This document shows positions 10,660 through 21,990 of a stretch of 64,000 nt of DNA, piece by piece. The DNA comes from Anastrepha obliqua (lineage: Eukaryota; Arthropoda; Insecta; Diptera; Tephritidae). The stretch lies in NCBI RefSeq assembly GCF_027943255.1, contig NC_072894.1:57353601-57417600 (forward strand), read 5' to 3'. Numbering within the stretch: the stretch's first letter is position 1; each line of letters begins with the position of its first letter. The notes beneath the pieces were generated by a model. It ran no database searches and was not told the DNA's origin. It was given only the letters and a program-made list of their open reading frames with translations. The position numbers and the translations under genes were made by a program.

Positions 10660-12478
10660 GAAGACCAAAGAGAAAACATTAAGAAAACATTATCAAAGGT
10701 GAGTACATAATGTCTCTTTACCAAATAAGACCTAATCCAAACTAAAAAAATGGAATGAAAGCTTGTACTTGGCAATTTAGAAACGAAGATCTTATCAGAA
10801 ACCCTTTCGGAAGCTTTAGAAAAGTTAGTATAGTTTGATAGGTTTCACCATTCGTGCCATCAGATGATTCGGCCACAAAAAGTTCGTTAAAGTAAAGTGG
10901 TTGGTTTCTTGCGTTACATGGCAATTACATTGTGCTGCTAAAATTATTAGATGCTTACGTAAAACATTGTTTAGATAAACATAAATTGATAAACTTTTAG
11001 TGTTCACCATTGATGGTAATAGGATCCATTTTCAGTTTGATTCCGCTGATAGGCAAATTAACACAAGCACTGACATTTTCTGTATATATGGGACTGCCAA
11101 GAGGGCGGATTATCGTCACACTGGTAATGAAAACTCCGCTAATTCTTGTACCCATAAAACTCGCACAGTAAAAACCCATTTCAACAACAATCTAGTGGCT
11201 GCAACTCCTGCATGGGTCGATGCTGATCCGAGTATATGGAATGCACTGTTTGTCCTCCAAGAAAAGCTGAAATATGCTTCTTCATAAAGTGGCAACCCTA
11301 CTATACACATACATACATATATGTACAAGCGTCGTACTTTGTGTTTTATAGTTTTGAAAGAGCTTTTAGTTTTTGCTTGTTACCTCTTTTTACTGGCCAT
11401 AAATGAAATCATTGACGATAATAATGATTAATACCGTGAAAACAGATAATGTGCAGTGTCATAGCTGGGCCTTCAAGTATTTGTTCAGCGTTGGGACAAT
11501 TTTACAGTTCAATGTGAGCAATTTATGAAATAAAAGAAATACTTGATTTGAGGAGTGACGTCTAATGGTCGGGTGGGAATTTTTCGTAAACGCTAGCAAA
11601 CCATTAAATGGAAAATACGGAGACTACACCTATTCGCGTAGAATAATTAAATAAAATCATAAGCAAATAATAACGCCACACAATAGGGCGTATAAAAATA
11701 ATCAATAAATCAAAATCTCTAAAAAGAAATGAATCTAAAGCTCAGCGTGACGTTGTAGTAAATTTAGTGGCAAGGAAAAAAAGTTAACACCTAATATGGC
11801 TTTTTGTGTTACCACTACACCTTCGTGTTATGTTACCTTATGGTATAATTTTGGTAATGATAAATGGTTATAAAAATACATAGAAATGATTCGTGGTGAA
11901 AGGCTCGTTTTTTAATTTTTAAAATTTTCTTGGCATTTAATTTATGTTATTTTTTACGTACCAGGGGTTAATTTTTTAAATCGGCTTTAGTGCAGTGTAT
12001 TCTTCTGCTTACTATTACTTTCTGGGAGAATTTTAGATATCGGCTGCAGAAATATCAATTATAAGTGAAGTTTTTTATCAATTTAAGTGAAAATCTGTCT
12101 CTACCCAAATCATATAAGAAGAAGATGATATGAGAATGACAACAATTGGTGGAGCATTGTCCAGGCGGCGCTTAGCTGTGTTGCTATGAAATCTTGTTTG
12201 AATTTTAGTCCTTAAGAGACTCTTCAGAAAGCAACTTATCCTTTAATTAACAAATATGCTTTAATGAAAAAATGGGCTTTGAGGAGCACCAGGATTTTGC
12301 AGATATTCCTAAGTAATCTATATTTGTATATATATTTAGGTTTTTAGGCATAGACATTATTTCCAAATAAAACGAAAAATTAATTAAATTTTTTTACTGC
12401 ATAACAATAATTTCCGTTATTTGAAAACTGCGTCATATGAAAACTATCAGTTTTTCTGTATGACTTTCATCAAATTAG
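10660..12478. other. Non-coding stretch
   Basis: A 95-codon open frame at 11000-11287 (plus) and overlapping minus frames have no recognisable features. The remainder is AT-rich and blank to me. Confidence 0.35.
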
Positions 12479-12799
12479 GCGGCCGCCGTAGCCGAATGGG
12501 TTGGTGCGTGACTACCATTCGCAATTCACATAAAGAAGGTCGGTTCGAAACTCGATGAAACACCAAAATTAATAAAAACATTTTTCTAATAGCGGTCGCC
12601 CCTCGGCAGGTAAAGGCAAACCTCCGAATGTATTTCTGCCACGAAAAAGCTCCTCATAAAAATATTTGCCGTTCGGAGTCGGCTCAAAACTGTAGGTCCC
12701 TCCATTTGTGGAACAACATCAAGACGCACACCACAAATAGGAGGAGGAGCTCGGCCAAACACCTAAAAAGGGTGTACGCGCCAATTATAAAAAAAAAAC
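12479..12799 (+). repeat. tRNA-derived SINE, copy 3 (full length)
   Basis: This is the best plus-strand copy. It starts GGCGGCCGCCGTAGCCGAAT, with A box TAGCCGAATGGG at 12489-12500 and B box GGTTCGAAACTC at 12542-12553. The body has GAGGAGGAGCTCGGCCAAAC and ends GTGTACGCGCCAATTATA plus an A-rich tail. An open frame within it is not a gene. Confidence 0.88.
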
Positions 12800-13189
12800 T
12801 TGCTACTAACGCCTAAATTTTAGCTAGTTGATCAGCATAGCCTAGCAATAGGCTTAAATCTAAACACAATAAAACAAAGGACTTAGAGAAGATGGCCAGA
12901 CGGTCTGAAGGCGTATTAGCATGGCACCTTTTTGCGATGATTCAGTCAATAAGACTTCACACTAATAAAGATATGGTCCCGCACATTGGGAGCCCCACCA
13001 CTGATATTTTCGCAAGCTCTAGTTGTAGAAAATACGCATAAGCTGAAGATACCTTCACATCATATAGTATATTTTCAGTGTACAGCAGTAGTTGATGGGC
13101 CACCTGTGGGTTAGTGTTGCTCAAAACGTGACTGATTTAATTCCTCATAAAGGACCAAATTTGGTACGCTATTAACTCGCTAAACAAAA

Positions 13190-13800
13190 CTATGTTAAAA
13201 CCATTTATCTGCATAGGTATTTTATGGCTTCAGCATATTCCCAGAAGGTTGCCACGTATTTCAAAGTACTTAAAAGTTGAATAAAATATCCCAATTTTTT
13301 TTCTCCTTGTTCACTCCTCCCCGGGAACATAGGGCCTCGACAAGACTTTTCCATCTTCTGTGCTGTTGTTTTTGCACCGTCCCATGAGATGTCGACACCT
13401 GTTAGTTCGCGCAGCATCGACCTTCTCCAAGTGTTTTTTGGTCGAACGCGACCTCTGCTTCCTCGCGGGTTCCAGTCCAGTGCCATTGTCGTGATACTAT
13501 CTGGTGATTTTCTCAGTGTTAGACCTATCCATCGCCACTTTCTGCGTTTGATTTGCCTAAGAATGGGTTGCTCGTTCGTTAACCTCCACAGTGCGTCGTT
13601 ACTGATGGTGTTTGGCCAGAATATTCTGCAGATGATGTGGAGGCATTTGTTGATGAAGGATTGTAGCTTCTATGTGATGGTGTTAGAGACCAGCCGTGTT
13701 TCGTTTCCGTACAAGAATACAGCCTTTACGCATGAGCCGAATATTCGGCGTTTTGTGCACCTGGAGATTTGCAAACTCCCAATAAGTGTATCCCAATAAA
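13190..13800 (-). pseudogene. LINE ORF2 C-terminal tail
   Basis: The minus strand encodes LRKSPDSITTMALDWNPRGSRGRVRPKNTWRRSMLRELTGVDISWDGAK, preceded by CRRYLENIFWPNTISNDALWRLTNE in another frame. The pattern ALxWNPxGxRxRGRPxxTWRRxxxxEL is characteristic of the end of many endonuclease-RT polyproteins (RTE/R4-like in my memory). The plus-strand open frame here is antisense. The RT core is absent. Confidence 0.75.
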
Positions 13801-14958
13801 TGTATGGTATTCTTTAGTTAAGTAATTTCCCTGCATGAAAATGTCATCTAATTATTAATTGCCATATATGTACGAAAACTCGAGCAAAAATTTTAATATT
13901 TGGCTCACATATGGTATGAGTTTCACCAAGTAATTTTCAAAAAAAAAAAAATCGTGGTATTTCTGTTACAAATGAAGCAAAATTACATTTCACAAAAATT
14001 TTTATATAAAAAAAACAAAAGCCGATGTAAGTAAACTAAAAAAAGTTTTGCTACTCGAAAACGGCTTAATAAAATTCGCCAACCCAAACTAGTTGGAGGT
14101 ACTGCTCCTCACCTTATTTAGATCCTACATAAACATTATTGAGATCGGTTAAAAACTAAACTTAGTCTTCACATGTTATGACTAAATTTTCGTCTGTCCA
14201 ATTTTTATAGTTATAATTTATTATAATTTATAAGTTATTTATAAATTAAGTTATTTATAAGTTCTAATTCCCACTGTCTACGAGTTTGTTTGGTTCCATC
14301 AACTAACATACAGCTCAAATTGAGTTATACTAAAATTTGTGCATATACATAAAGTTCTGTCCCGACAGGGTTTAGCACTTCCTCATTTGTTTTCAACACG
14401 AAAATTTGATTGAATTATTTAAATATTTAAAGTTTTGAACTATATGTTACCCTATCCACCCTATGCTCCAGTAAAGAACGGCCCATCTTATAAATTTGTG
14501 CATACATTTTTGAATTTTCACATTTGGTATATTATTAAGATGTTTTAAGCAATAAATAATAATAATATCCCAGGTTTAGGTAATGAACGAAAAAGCCTTA
14601 AAGTATATCGCTAAGAATATTCTTAAAGGGTTGTTACTTTTTTAAATTATTTCAAAATTAAACTAAGTATCGCAATGTCATTATCAACTGCGAGGTGTTT
14701 GGACAGAAACATTTTTATACAAGCTTGACACAATTGTTTCATAAATTTTGTATTTTACTATTTACTTACAAAGATGTTAAACCCTTTTTGGTAAAATTGT
14801 AGCAAAAAAAGTATTTTCTTACTTAAATGGAAACAAACTGCGAACGGTTTAGAAAATAAATTTTAATTACCAAGTCCAATATTAGAACAAGAAATTATTT
14901 CACTTAATCCGATCGCGAAGTTGCGAAGTTTCGCGAATATGAAACTATTTTGTAACTA
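13801..14958. other. AT-rich non-coding stretch
   Basis: Only short local duplications (TTATAATTTA and TTATTTATAA around 14210-14260) and poly-A runs are seen. Confidence 0.45.
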
Positions 14959-15070
14959 ATTGGCACGTACAATTTTGTTAGGTGTTTGGCCAAGATCCAC
15001 AAATGGAAGGACTTACAGTTTTAAGCCGATTCCGGCAGTTGGTTTTTATGAGGAGCTTTTTCATGCTGGT
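14959..15070 (-). repeat. tRNA-derived SINE, copy 4 (fragment)
   Basis: Distal body only: TTGGCACGTAC, GGTGTTTGGCC, AAATGGAAGGACTTACAG and ATGAGGAGCTTTTTCATG. Confidence 0.65.
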
Positions 15071-15766
15071 ACTGTGCTTTCCTAAGCCCTCTCCTCTCTG
15101 GACACTTCATCCATCCGTGGGAAGGTGGGCTCATTGGAAAAAAGTTCCGTCAATCCCAACTTTTTTATAGCGAGGTATTAATGTTATCGATCGCGTCGGG
15201 GCTATCCAATTCTTCTCCCTGTCATAACTTTTTGGGAAATGCTAGCTCTGTGCAAAACACGAATTCCGTCTAAATCACAGCATCATAAGAAATAAAGCTT
15301 TGTAAATTCTCCACTCATCGATCCCGGATTGCGTCAATTACTCTATCATGTCCTGACTTAGGCGGTATGTATTTCTTGTCATACTACTATAGTCCTGAAC
15401 ATACCGATAAAAACTTTTTAGCGAGTTGTTGTTCGTAAGCAGACCATTTTGAAAATGAAATGGTTTTCTACAAATTTTACTTTTCCTCCACTTTTACTCA
15501 AAATTTCAAGAGCTAGCAACCCAGTGTCTTGCAAACCTTTTATCATTGAATCATGCTTACAAAGTTGAAGTACTCGTACAATATGACGAAAAATTTTGAA
15601 AAAGTTTTAATTAGAGGAATAACATTCGGTTGTGGCTGGTGGTTCCCACTCTCCATGAGAATGTATACGGGGCCACTTCAGCTCGGAGACCTATTCTAAC
15701 ACCACTTGGTTGAGCAGAAGCATATCCCTCTAACTCCCGATGGAGTAAAATCACTTTACGTCTATA

Positions 15767-17917
15767 CTAGCAAACCCGGCCCCCTTCGCTGGGCACACGA
15801 AAATAGAATATATATGGTTTAGAACAGAAAATATATGGTTTTCATACTATTTATTTCTTTTTTCTTTATTCAAGAGCTTTGGCATAAACAATATTTTTTG
15901 TTTTTCTATTTGTTTTTGAGTAAATATAAAATATAAATTGAAAATCCAGCCGAAAGCCTACGATGCTAGCGCTGCACTACTTTTAGTTTGCATAATAATT
16001 TTATTGTTATGTAAACCTTTATAAAATAAAATAAAATAAATTGAAAATCAGGAAAAAAGAAGATTGTTTTTAAATTTCAAATCAACGCATATGAATAACT
16101 AAGAAACAATCGTCTTTTTTCCTGATCATCCATGAATTTTTCTTTTCAATTTATATGTTTTATTAAGCATTGGAGCACGAACACATAATTTCATTCGGAT
16201 TTCACATTAAATTCTCAAATTTCGTAAGAAATTATTCACTGTTCCAAAATCCACTCCAAAAAAATGCACGAACAATTTTTACACGTTACACTTACGTTTT
16301 TTCCTTATGGCATCCAAATCAGAAAGAAATATTGACACATTGTAACTCACACTGTCAATTTGACAGTTCAGTTCCGCCCCAAGCGTTAAAAAAGTAAGCG
16401 ACATTATGGCTGGTTCAAAAGAACGCTGTACCCGTTGCCAGTGCTCCGAATTACAACCAAACTTTACGAAACCCATTTTCAATACTTACTTAACAATGTG
16501 CGTAAGTTTGGTTTAATTCGGTGCAAAGACACGGCGGGTCCACGTTTTGGCATATATTTCCAGACCCTAGTCATCAATAGGTATGAAAATTACCCCGTAT
16601 TAAAGCACTTATCAACAGCTTTCATTTGATACCCATATTGTACATACACAACCTAAGGTTACCCGGGTCCACGTTTTGACCTATATCTCGAGACCCTATC
16701 TACCAATAGGTATTCAAACTATACTGAAATCATCTTCAATACCTACTTAACAATGTGTGTAAGTTTGGTTTAATTCGGTTCAAAGACACGGCGGGTCCAC
16801 GTTTTGGAATATATTTCGAAACCCTAGTCATCAATAGGTATGAAAATTACCCCGTATTAAAGCACTTATCAACAGCTTTCATTTGATATCCATATTGTAC
16901 AAACACATTCTAGGGTTCACGTTTTGGTCTCTATCTCGAGACCCTAGTCACGGAGCGAATGGAAATACTCTGAACTAAAGCATTCACCAACAGCTTCCAT
17001 TTGATACCCATATTGTACATACACGTCCGAAGGTTACCCGGGCCCACGTTTTGACCTATATCTCGAGACCCTATCTACCAATAGGTATCCAAACTATACG
17101 GAAACCATCTGCAATACCTCCTTAACAATGTGTGTAAGTTTGGTTTAATTCGGTGCAAAGACACGGCGGGTCCACGTTTTGGCATATATTTCCAGACCCT
17201 AGTCATCAATAGGTATGAAAATTACCCCGTATTAAAGCACTTATCAACAGCTTTCATTTGATATCCATATTGTACATACACAGCCAAAGGTTACCCGGGT
17301 CTACGTTTTGACCTATATCTCGAGACCCCAGTCACGGAGCGGCATGAAAAATACTCTGTACTAAAGCATTCACCAACAGCTTCAATTTGATATCCATATT
17401 GTACAAACAGATTCTAGGGTCCACGTTTTGGTCTCTATCTCGAGACCCTAGTCACAGACCGGTATGAAAAATACTCTGAACTAAAGCATTCCCCAACAGC
17501 TTCCATTTGATACCCATATTGTACATACACGTCCGAAGGTTACCCGGGCCCACGTTTTGACCTATATCTCGAGACCCTATCTACCAATAGGTATCCAAAC
17601 TATACGGAAACCATCTTCAATACCTTCTTAACAATGTGTGTAAGTTTGGTTTAATTCGGTGCAGACACGGCCGGTTAGCGAACACACACAAAAAGTTGAC
17701 TTTATTTTATATATAAGATTTTTTTCAGTTTGTGTCCGAAAAATCCAAATATCTTACGGAACCCTATTTTTGTCCAAAATAAAATGTAATCCATGTTACT
17801 CTTGGATAATGTAGTTTTCGAATGGTGAAAGAATTTTTAAAATCGGTCCAGTAGTTTTTGAGCCTATTCGTTACAAACAAACAAACAAAGTTTTCCTCTT
17901 TATAATATTAGTATAGA
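15767..17917 (-). mobile_element. Non-autonomous Helitron with internal minisatellite
   Basis: On the minus strand the element starts TCTATACTAATATTATAAAG at 17917, preceded by A. It ends ...GGGTTTGCTAG at 15767, followed by T, which are the hallmarks of Helitron insertion between A and T (5' TC, 3' CTRR). Just before the 3' end a GC-rich imperfect hairpin (GCCCAGCGAAGGGGGCC) is present. There are no inverted repeats or target duplication. No replicase or helicase coding is seen in its 2151 bp. Over half of the element is a tandem minisatellite. I am fairly sure of both ends, but a homologous copy would confirm them. Confidence 0.78.
16490..17690. repeat. Tandem minisatellite, about nine ~125-bp monomers
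   Basis: Monomers of roughly 118-130 bp each contain CACGTTTTGG or CACGTTTTGA, TATATCTCGAGACCCTA, AATAGGTAT and TTCATTTGATACCCATATTG. CACGTTTT occurs near 16539, 16669, 16798, 16918, 17045, 17173, 17302, 17420 and 17550. Monomer variants alternate: the GACACGGCGGGTCC type recurs at intervals of about 257, 375 and 506 bp, that is 2, 3 and 4 monomers. This indicates a higher-order arrangement and local duplication. Confidence 0.9.
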
Positions 17918-19872
17918 TAATATGTAGAGGGTCGTATTGTGAACCTCCAATAAATCTAATCTCTCAGGCAAACAATAAAAAATTGTAAACAAAGTATTAC
18001 AAATATAATAATTTGATTATATTATAGCTTTAAATTTGAAATAAAAGCAACAATTTTGTCTGTAAGTCTGTCATAGTAAGCCAACTAAAAAATAACAGTC
18101 TGCACTTTCTTTTTGCCTCGCTTGTGTTCAGTCAACAATTGCCAATTGCCTTAACTAAATCTCAAATATCAAACAAAAGCCGAACGGAAATGCTGCCATA
18201 CAGCAGCACAAATCGGCAAATATACAAATCACATACACAAATATCAAAAAAGGAGAAATAAATAAAAAAAAGAAATATAGCCCCAACAAACAGTTTGGTT
18301 GAGTAAGCACTTTGGAATCTCGACGAAGGAATGAAGCAGAAGCATACTAAAGTAGTTGAATAAAAAAAAATTGCGCGTGTTGCAATAGCCTCTGCGCACG
18401 CGTCAGCCGGCTGGCTGGAGTTAAGACGGGCAAGATGGGCAAAACACCGGCCTGTATCCAGATTTGTCGCTTACGTATTTCACTCGAGCTGGTGCGGGTG
18501 ACTTGTGCATAGCTCTACTCAAAATGTGGCAATCACAAATATTATTTATTGTTGTATTGTTTATAGTGAGTGAGTAGCACACTTTTGTTTTTAATGAACA
18601 GTTTCGCCAAAAAAAGAAGCAAATTTGGCAACGTTTTACGGCCTGTTTGTCACATCTGGAGTAGCACCATTGCCACTGAACGGTGGTGGTGGCAGCGCGC
18701 CAATCCAAGCATGACGGTGGTAAAATCAGTCACTGACATTGCCGGCACCGAAGCGTTCCTGAGTACTAACAAAAAAGTCTTGCTTACTTTTTTATTTTTT
18801 CTTTATTATTATTTTTAATACACTACAGGTGGACGGGAGACGTTGAAAGTATTTTAATTAAATCACTGCAGTGGAATTTCTTTTTTTTAAGGCACACAAA
18901 TAACATTTTTACATAATCCTTAGCATATTACACAATGCAGCTGCGTTTTTATTGCACTCAATGCGCTATGCATAGTATTTCTTTGCTATTTCTGAAGACG
19001 TTTTCATATTTAATTTTTTGATTTTTTATTTTTCATTTTCAGGAGAATAAGTTTTTTTCATTTCATTTATTTTTTATATTATTTTAGTCTCTATCCATTA
19101 GAAGTTTATCACACAGCCAAAGAACCACCGTCTGTATCAATTTGTATATGCATAAGAACACATCAACTTGCGACTACACATTCGCTTGCTTTCAATGGCG
19201 CGTCAACACTGGCTAAAAGCCAACAACGGCAGCCAACAGACCAAGAGCTGCCTGCTAACAAGCCAACAAATGTAGTGGCCTGCGTAGGAACGTTGTGGAA
19301 ATGAGATTGCAAAGACAAAAATCAAAATCAAATGCCAAAAGTAAAGCAAAGGCAAATGCAGCAACGCAAGTAAATTTGCGCACTTTGCCCACTACGAACT
19401 TTTTCTCTGGTTGTTGAAGCTGCTTGTTGTTGTATTTATTTCCTTGCAGCAAAGAACTATTTTCGGTTGAACTGAAGAGCTGTTATACAGTGGAACGGGT
19501 AAGGTGAAAATTGGCTTCGACAAAAATTATTTCGCGGGTTCTCCATGTCTAGCAATGCGAAGTGCAAAACTTGAATACTAAAATATGCAAGAGCAAGAGA
19601 ACACTCACATTGCTCGACTCAGAATTACAATAAAATAATAACAACAAATAACTGATACGTATTTTCTAATCTTAAATGCATAGTTCGAAAATAATGGGTG
19701 CTCTATATGAAGGTTTATTTTAAAAAAGAAAATAAAAGTGTACAGTAATTTTTTTTTCCGAACATGATTTCATTCATATGGTTGCCTCGATAACGTATTC
19801 GAATATAGTGTATATAAAAGGGTGTAAAGGGCCCAATTAATATTAATTAATATTAATTATATATTACATAAT
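17918..19872. other. Host-like non-coding stretch
   Basis: 18110-18420 and 19080-19460 have CAA/AAC-rich, less AT-skewed sequence of the kind found in fly untranslated leaders, but no exon with a supported frame. No transposon ends were recognised. Confidence 0.35.
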
Positions 19873-20038
19873 AAGCTTTTTTATGGCAGAAATACACTCG
19901 GAGGTTTGCCATTACCAGCCGAGAGGCAACTGCTATTAGAAAAAAATTGTCCCATCATTTAGTATTTCATGTCCGAGGTTTCGGGAATGGATGCTACCGA
20001 ATAATAGTCACCCAACAACCCATTCGGCTATGGGCGAC
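19873..20038 (-). repeat. tRNA-derived SINE, copy 5 (head half)
   Basis: It keeps AAATACACTCGGAGGTTTGCC, GCTATTAGAAA and the head CAACCCATTCGGCTATGG. The distal GGAGGAGG half is missing and the B box is mutated. Confidence 0.68.
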
Positions 20039-20389
20039 TTTTATTTTATTATTTCATAGGTAAAATTGGCTAATTTCTATCCGTATGTGCACTTAAGCCG
20101 TTCCAAGCCCAACATGAATGTGCATCGTTAATACAGGTTACAGATTAGGGACTACGAACCTTCTACACATGAAGACGAGTCTTAAACGAGAGAGGCTAAT
20201 CATGGTGTGCCATGGTTGGTTGGTAGAGGTGCTGTGTGCGTGACATACCCCAAACTCAATAGCACAAAATGTGCCATTTTTGTACACAACTAGTAGAACC
20301 ATTGCCGTTATTTGATTTATCTTGATTTTACTATAAATCTGTCTATGTCATATATTTTCTTTCCTGATATTACAACCAAGTTATTCATT

Positions 20390-21010
20390 GAGAATTTCCC
20401 CAGCATTCTATGTCGTAGAACACCCAGGCTTTGGCACGCATACACATAGTGGAGGACTTACTACCTAAAAACTTCTTGATTGGAGCATCTACATCTACCG
20501 TTATATGGCCACCCCATCTTCCTAGCATGATCTTCGATAGGCCAATGGCCGGTTATTGTTGAGACGTAATTCTTAAGATTTCTGTTCTTGGCTTCCTTAA
20601 CAGCTCGTCAGTTCCGGACTTATTGGAATCTGGTTACGTTTCCTTCGCTATTTTGTAGGTATTGGTGTTGGTTCATCTCCAAGCTACCAGCTTCTGGAAT
20701 TGCAAAAAGATCTCCCGTTTGTAGACGCTTCGGAGGCAGCCCACTGCTAACTCTTCAGATGCTCAAGAGGAAGCCCTCCAGCCTCGCAAGCTCGGCAGCT
20801 TTTTCATTTCCTTCTATGGCCCTTTGGCCAGGTACCCAGGTGAGAGTGATGCCTGTTGTGCGAGCTAAGCCGTTTAATTCTTCTTTGCATTGTCTGATGA
20901 TTTTTATATTGGTTGTTGCTGACGTTAGTGCAAAGGTTTTGAGTGACGTAGATGTTTATGAGGCTCTTACAAGAAACGATTTTTTGCCATTATATTTTGA
21001 AATATAACGA
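20390..21010 (-). pseudogene. LINE RNase H and C-terminal remnant
   Basis: On the minus strand: CKEELNGLARTTGITLTWVPGQRAIEGNEKAAELARLEG (the WVPGHxGIxGNExADELA part of RNase H), then NYVSTITGHWPIEDHARKMGWPYNGRC and a decayed Cys motif. The 139-codon open frame on the plus strand (20588-21007) is its antisense shadow. It is 5'-truncated and carries several breaks. Confidence 0.68.
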
Positions 21011-21299
21011 AGTTTCAGATCAAGGCTGGCAGTGGAGTTTCCTATGTTAGTGGCCTGACAATAGTTCAATAATCTATTTTTGTCTCTTTACTTGAGCTGT
21101 ACGCATAACATAGGTTGGCCTATCTAGCATTTGCAACTTAAACTTTTAATTTTTTTGGCTTTGATAATATACTATAACAGACATGCTGTATCAAACGCAT
21201 AGTTTATAGTTAGACATTTACAAATCGACTCATTTTGTAAATGCACTGAAGAACGCTTGATTTAATAAAAACATTTTTAATGCAAAATCGCATTTTATG

Positions 21300-21990
21300 A
21301 TTAAGCACATTTTCATCTCGACAAAAATGTTAGAAAAAATTGTCACATACGGCGATTGGAAAATTCAAACGTCACCATGGAGAAGCCGATGCATTCACAA
21401 TGAGTGGCCATTTGGTGCGGACTGTCATTGGCTCATTTTTTGAAGAAAAAAAGTGAAAAAGTGAATGACAAGCGTTAAACGATTTTTTGTTTTCGTAAGT
21501 TGAAGAGGATGATATTTACAGATGATATTTAGTTTACAAAAGATGGTGCTACGTGCCATACGCCAAACCTAGAAACGAACTATTTTCGAAAAGAGAATAA
21601 TCAGATGAAGCGGCGATGTCCATTTGCCGCCTAGAAGCTGCGGTTTGCATTTTTTATTAAATGATCTAATTTACTAGGTTCTTATAACAAAGTTTAAGCC
21701 TAACAGTAAGTATTTGGCTTTTAGTTTATCTCTTTGTTAGCCCTATCTTGCCTAAATTAAATTATATTTGGTCTAAAATCAATGTTACGCTAAGCATTTA
21801 GAGATAATTCATAAGTTGAAACATGAAATCGAAGTTGCCAGGGGTGAGGAAAGTGCTGAAACTTGAGGAACTGTACTGAATGATTGATAAATAAATTGGA
21901 GTACCGTGAGACCGCAAGGAAGTCATGAAATTGTATTCCAGTTTACTCTTCCTAATAAAAAAAGAATCATTGAAAAAAATTCATGAGAGT
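21300..21990 (+). pseudogene. mariner-like transposase, degenerate remnant
   Basis: Around 21535-21600 the sequence encodes YKRWCYVPYAKPRNELFSKRE-like residues, a shifted version of FQQDGATCHTxxLxxxLLRxxF. Around 21940-22015 it has KKIESLKKIHESLIYRQ, like the family tail. Many stops and frameshifts make this a weak call based on short motif matches in several frames. Confidence 0.4.

Noticed and set aside
12479..12560. tRNA gene
   Set aside because: A and B boxes are present but no cloverleaf can be drawn; the sequence is a SINE head repeated in many copies.
12628..12816. 62-codon open frame in the SINE
   Set aside because: Lies wholly inside the tRNA-derived SINE body; same for the small frames at 3885-4129, 7520-7708 and 26264-26608.
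13389..13799. 136-codon plus-strand open frame
   Set aside because: Antisense to the LINE tail with the WNPRG..RPKNTWRR motif.
16435..16629. 64-codon open frame in the minisatellite
   Set aside because: Runs through tandem repeat sequence and is not conserved between monomers.
20588..21007. 139-codon plus-strand open frame
   Set aside because: Its reverse strand encodes a recognisable RNase H/C-terminal LINE remnant; the plus frame is a shadow.
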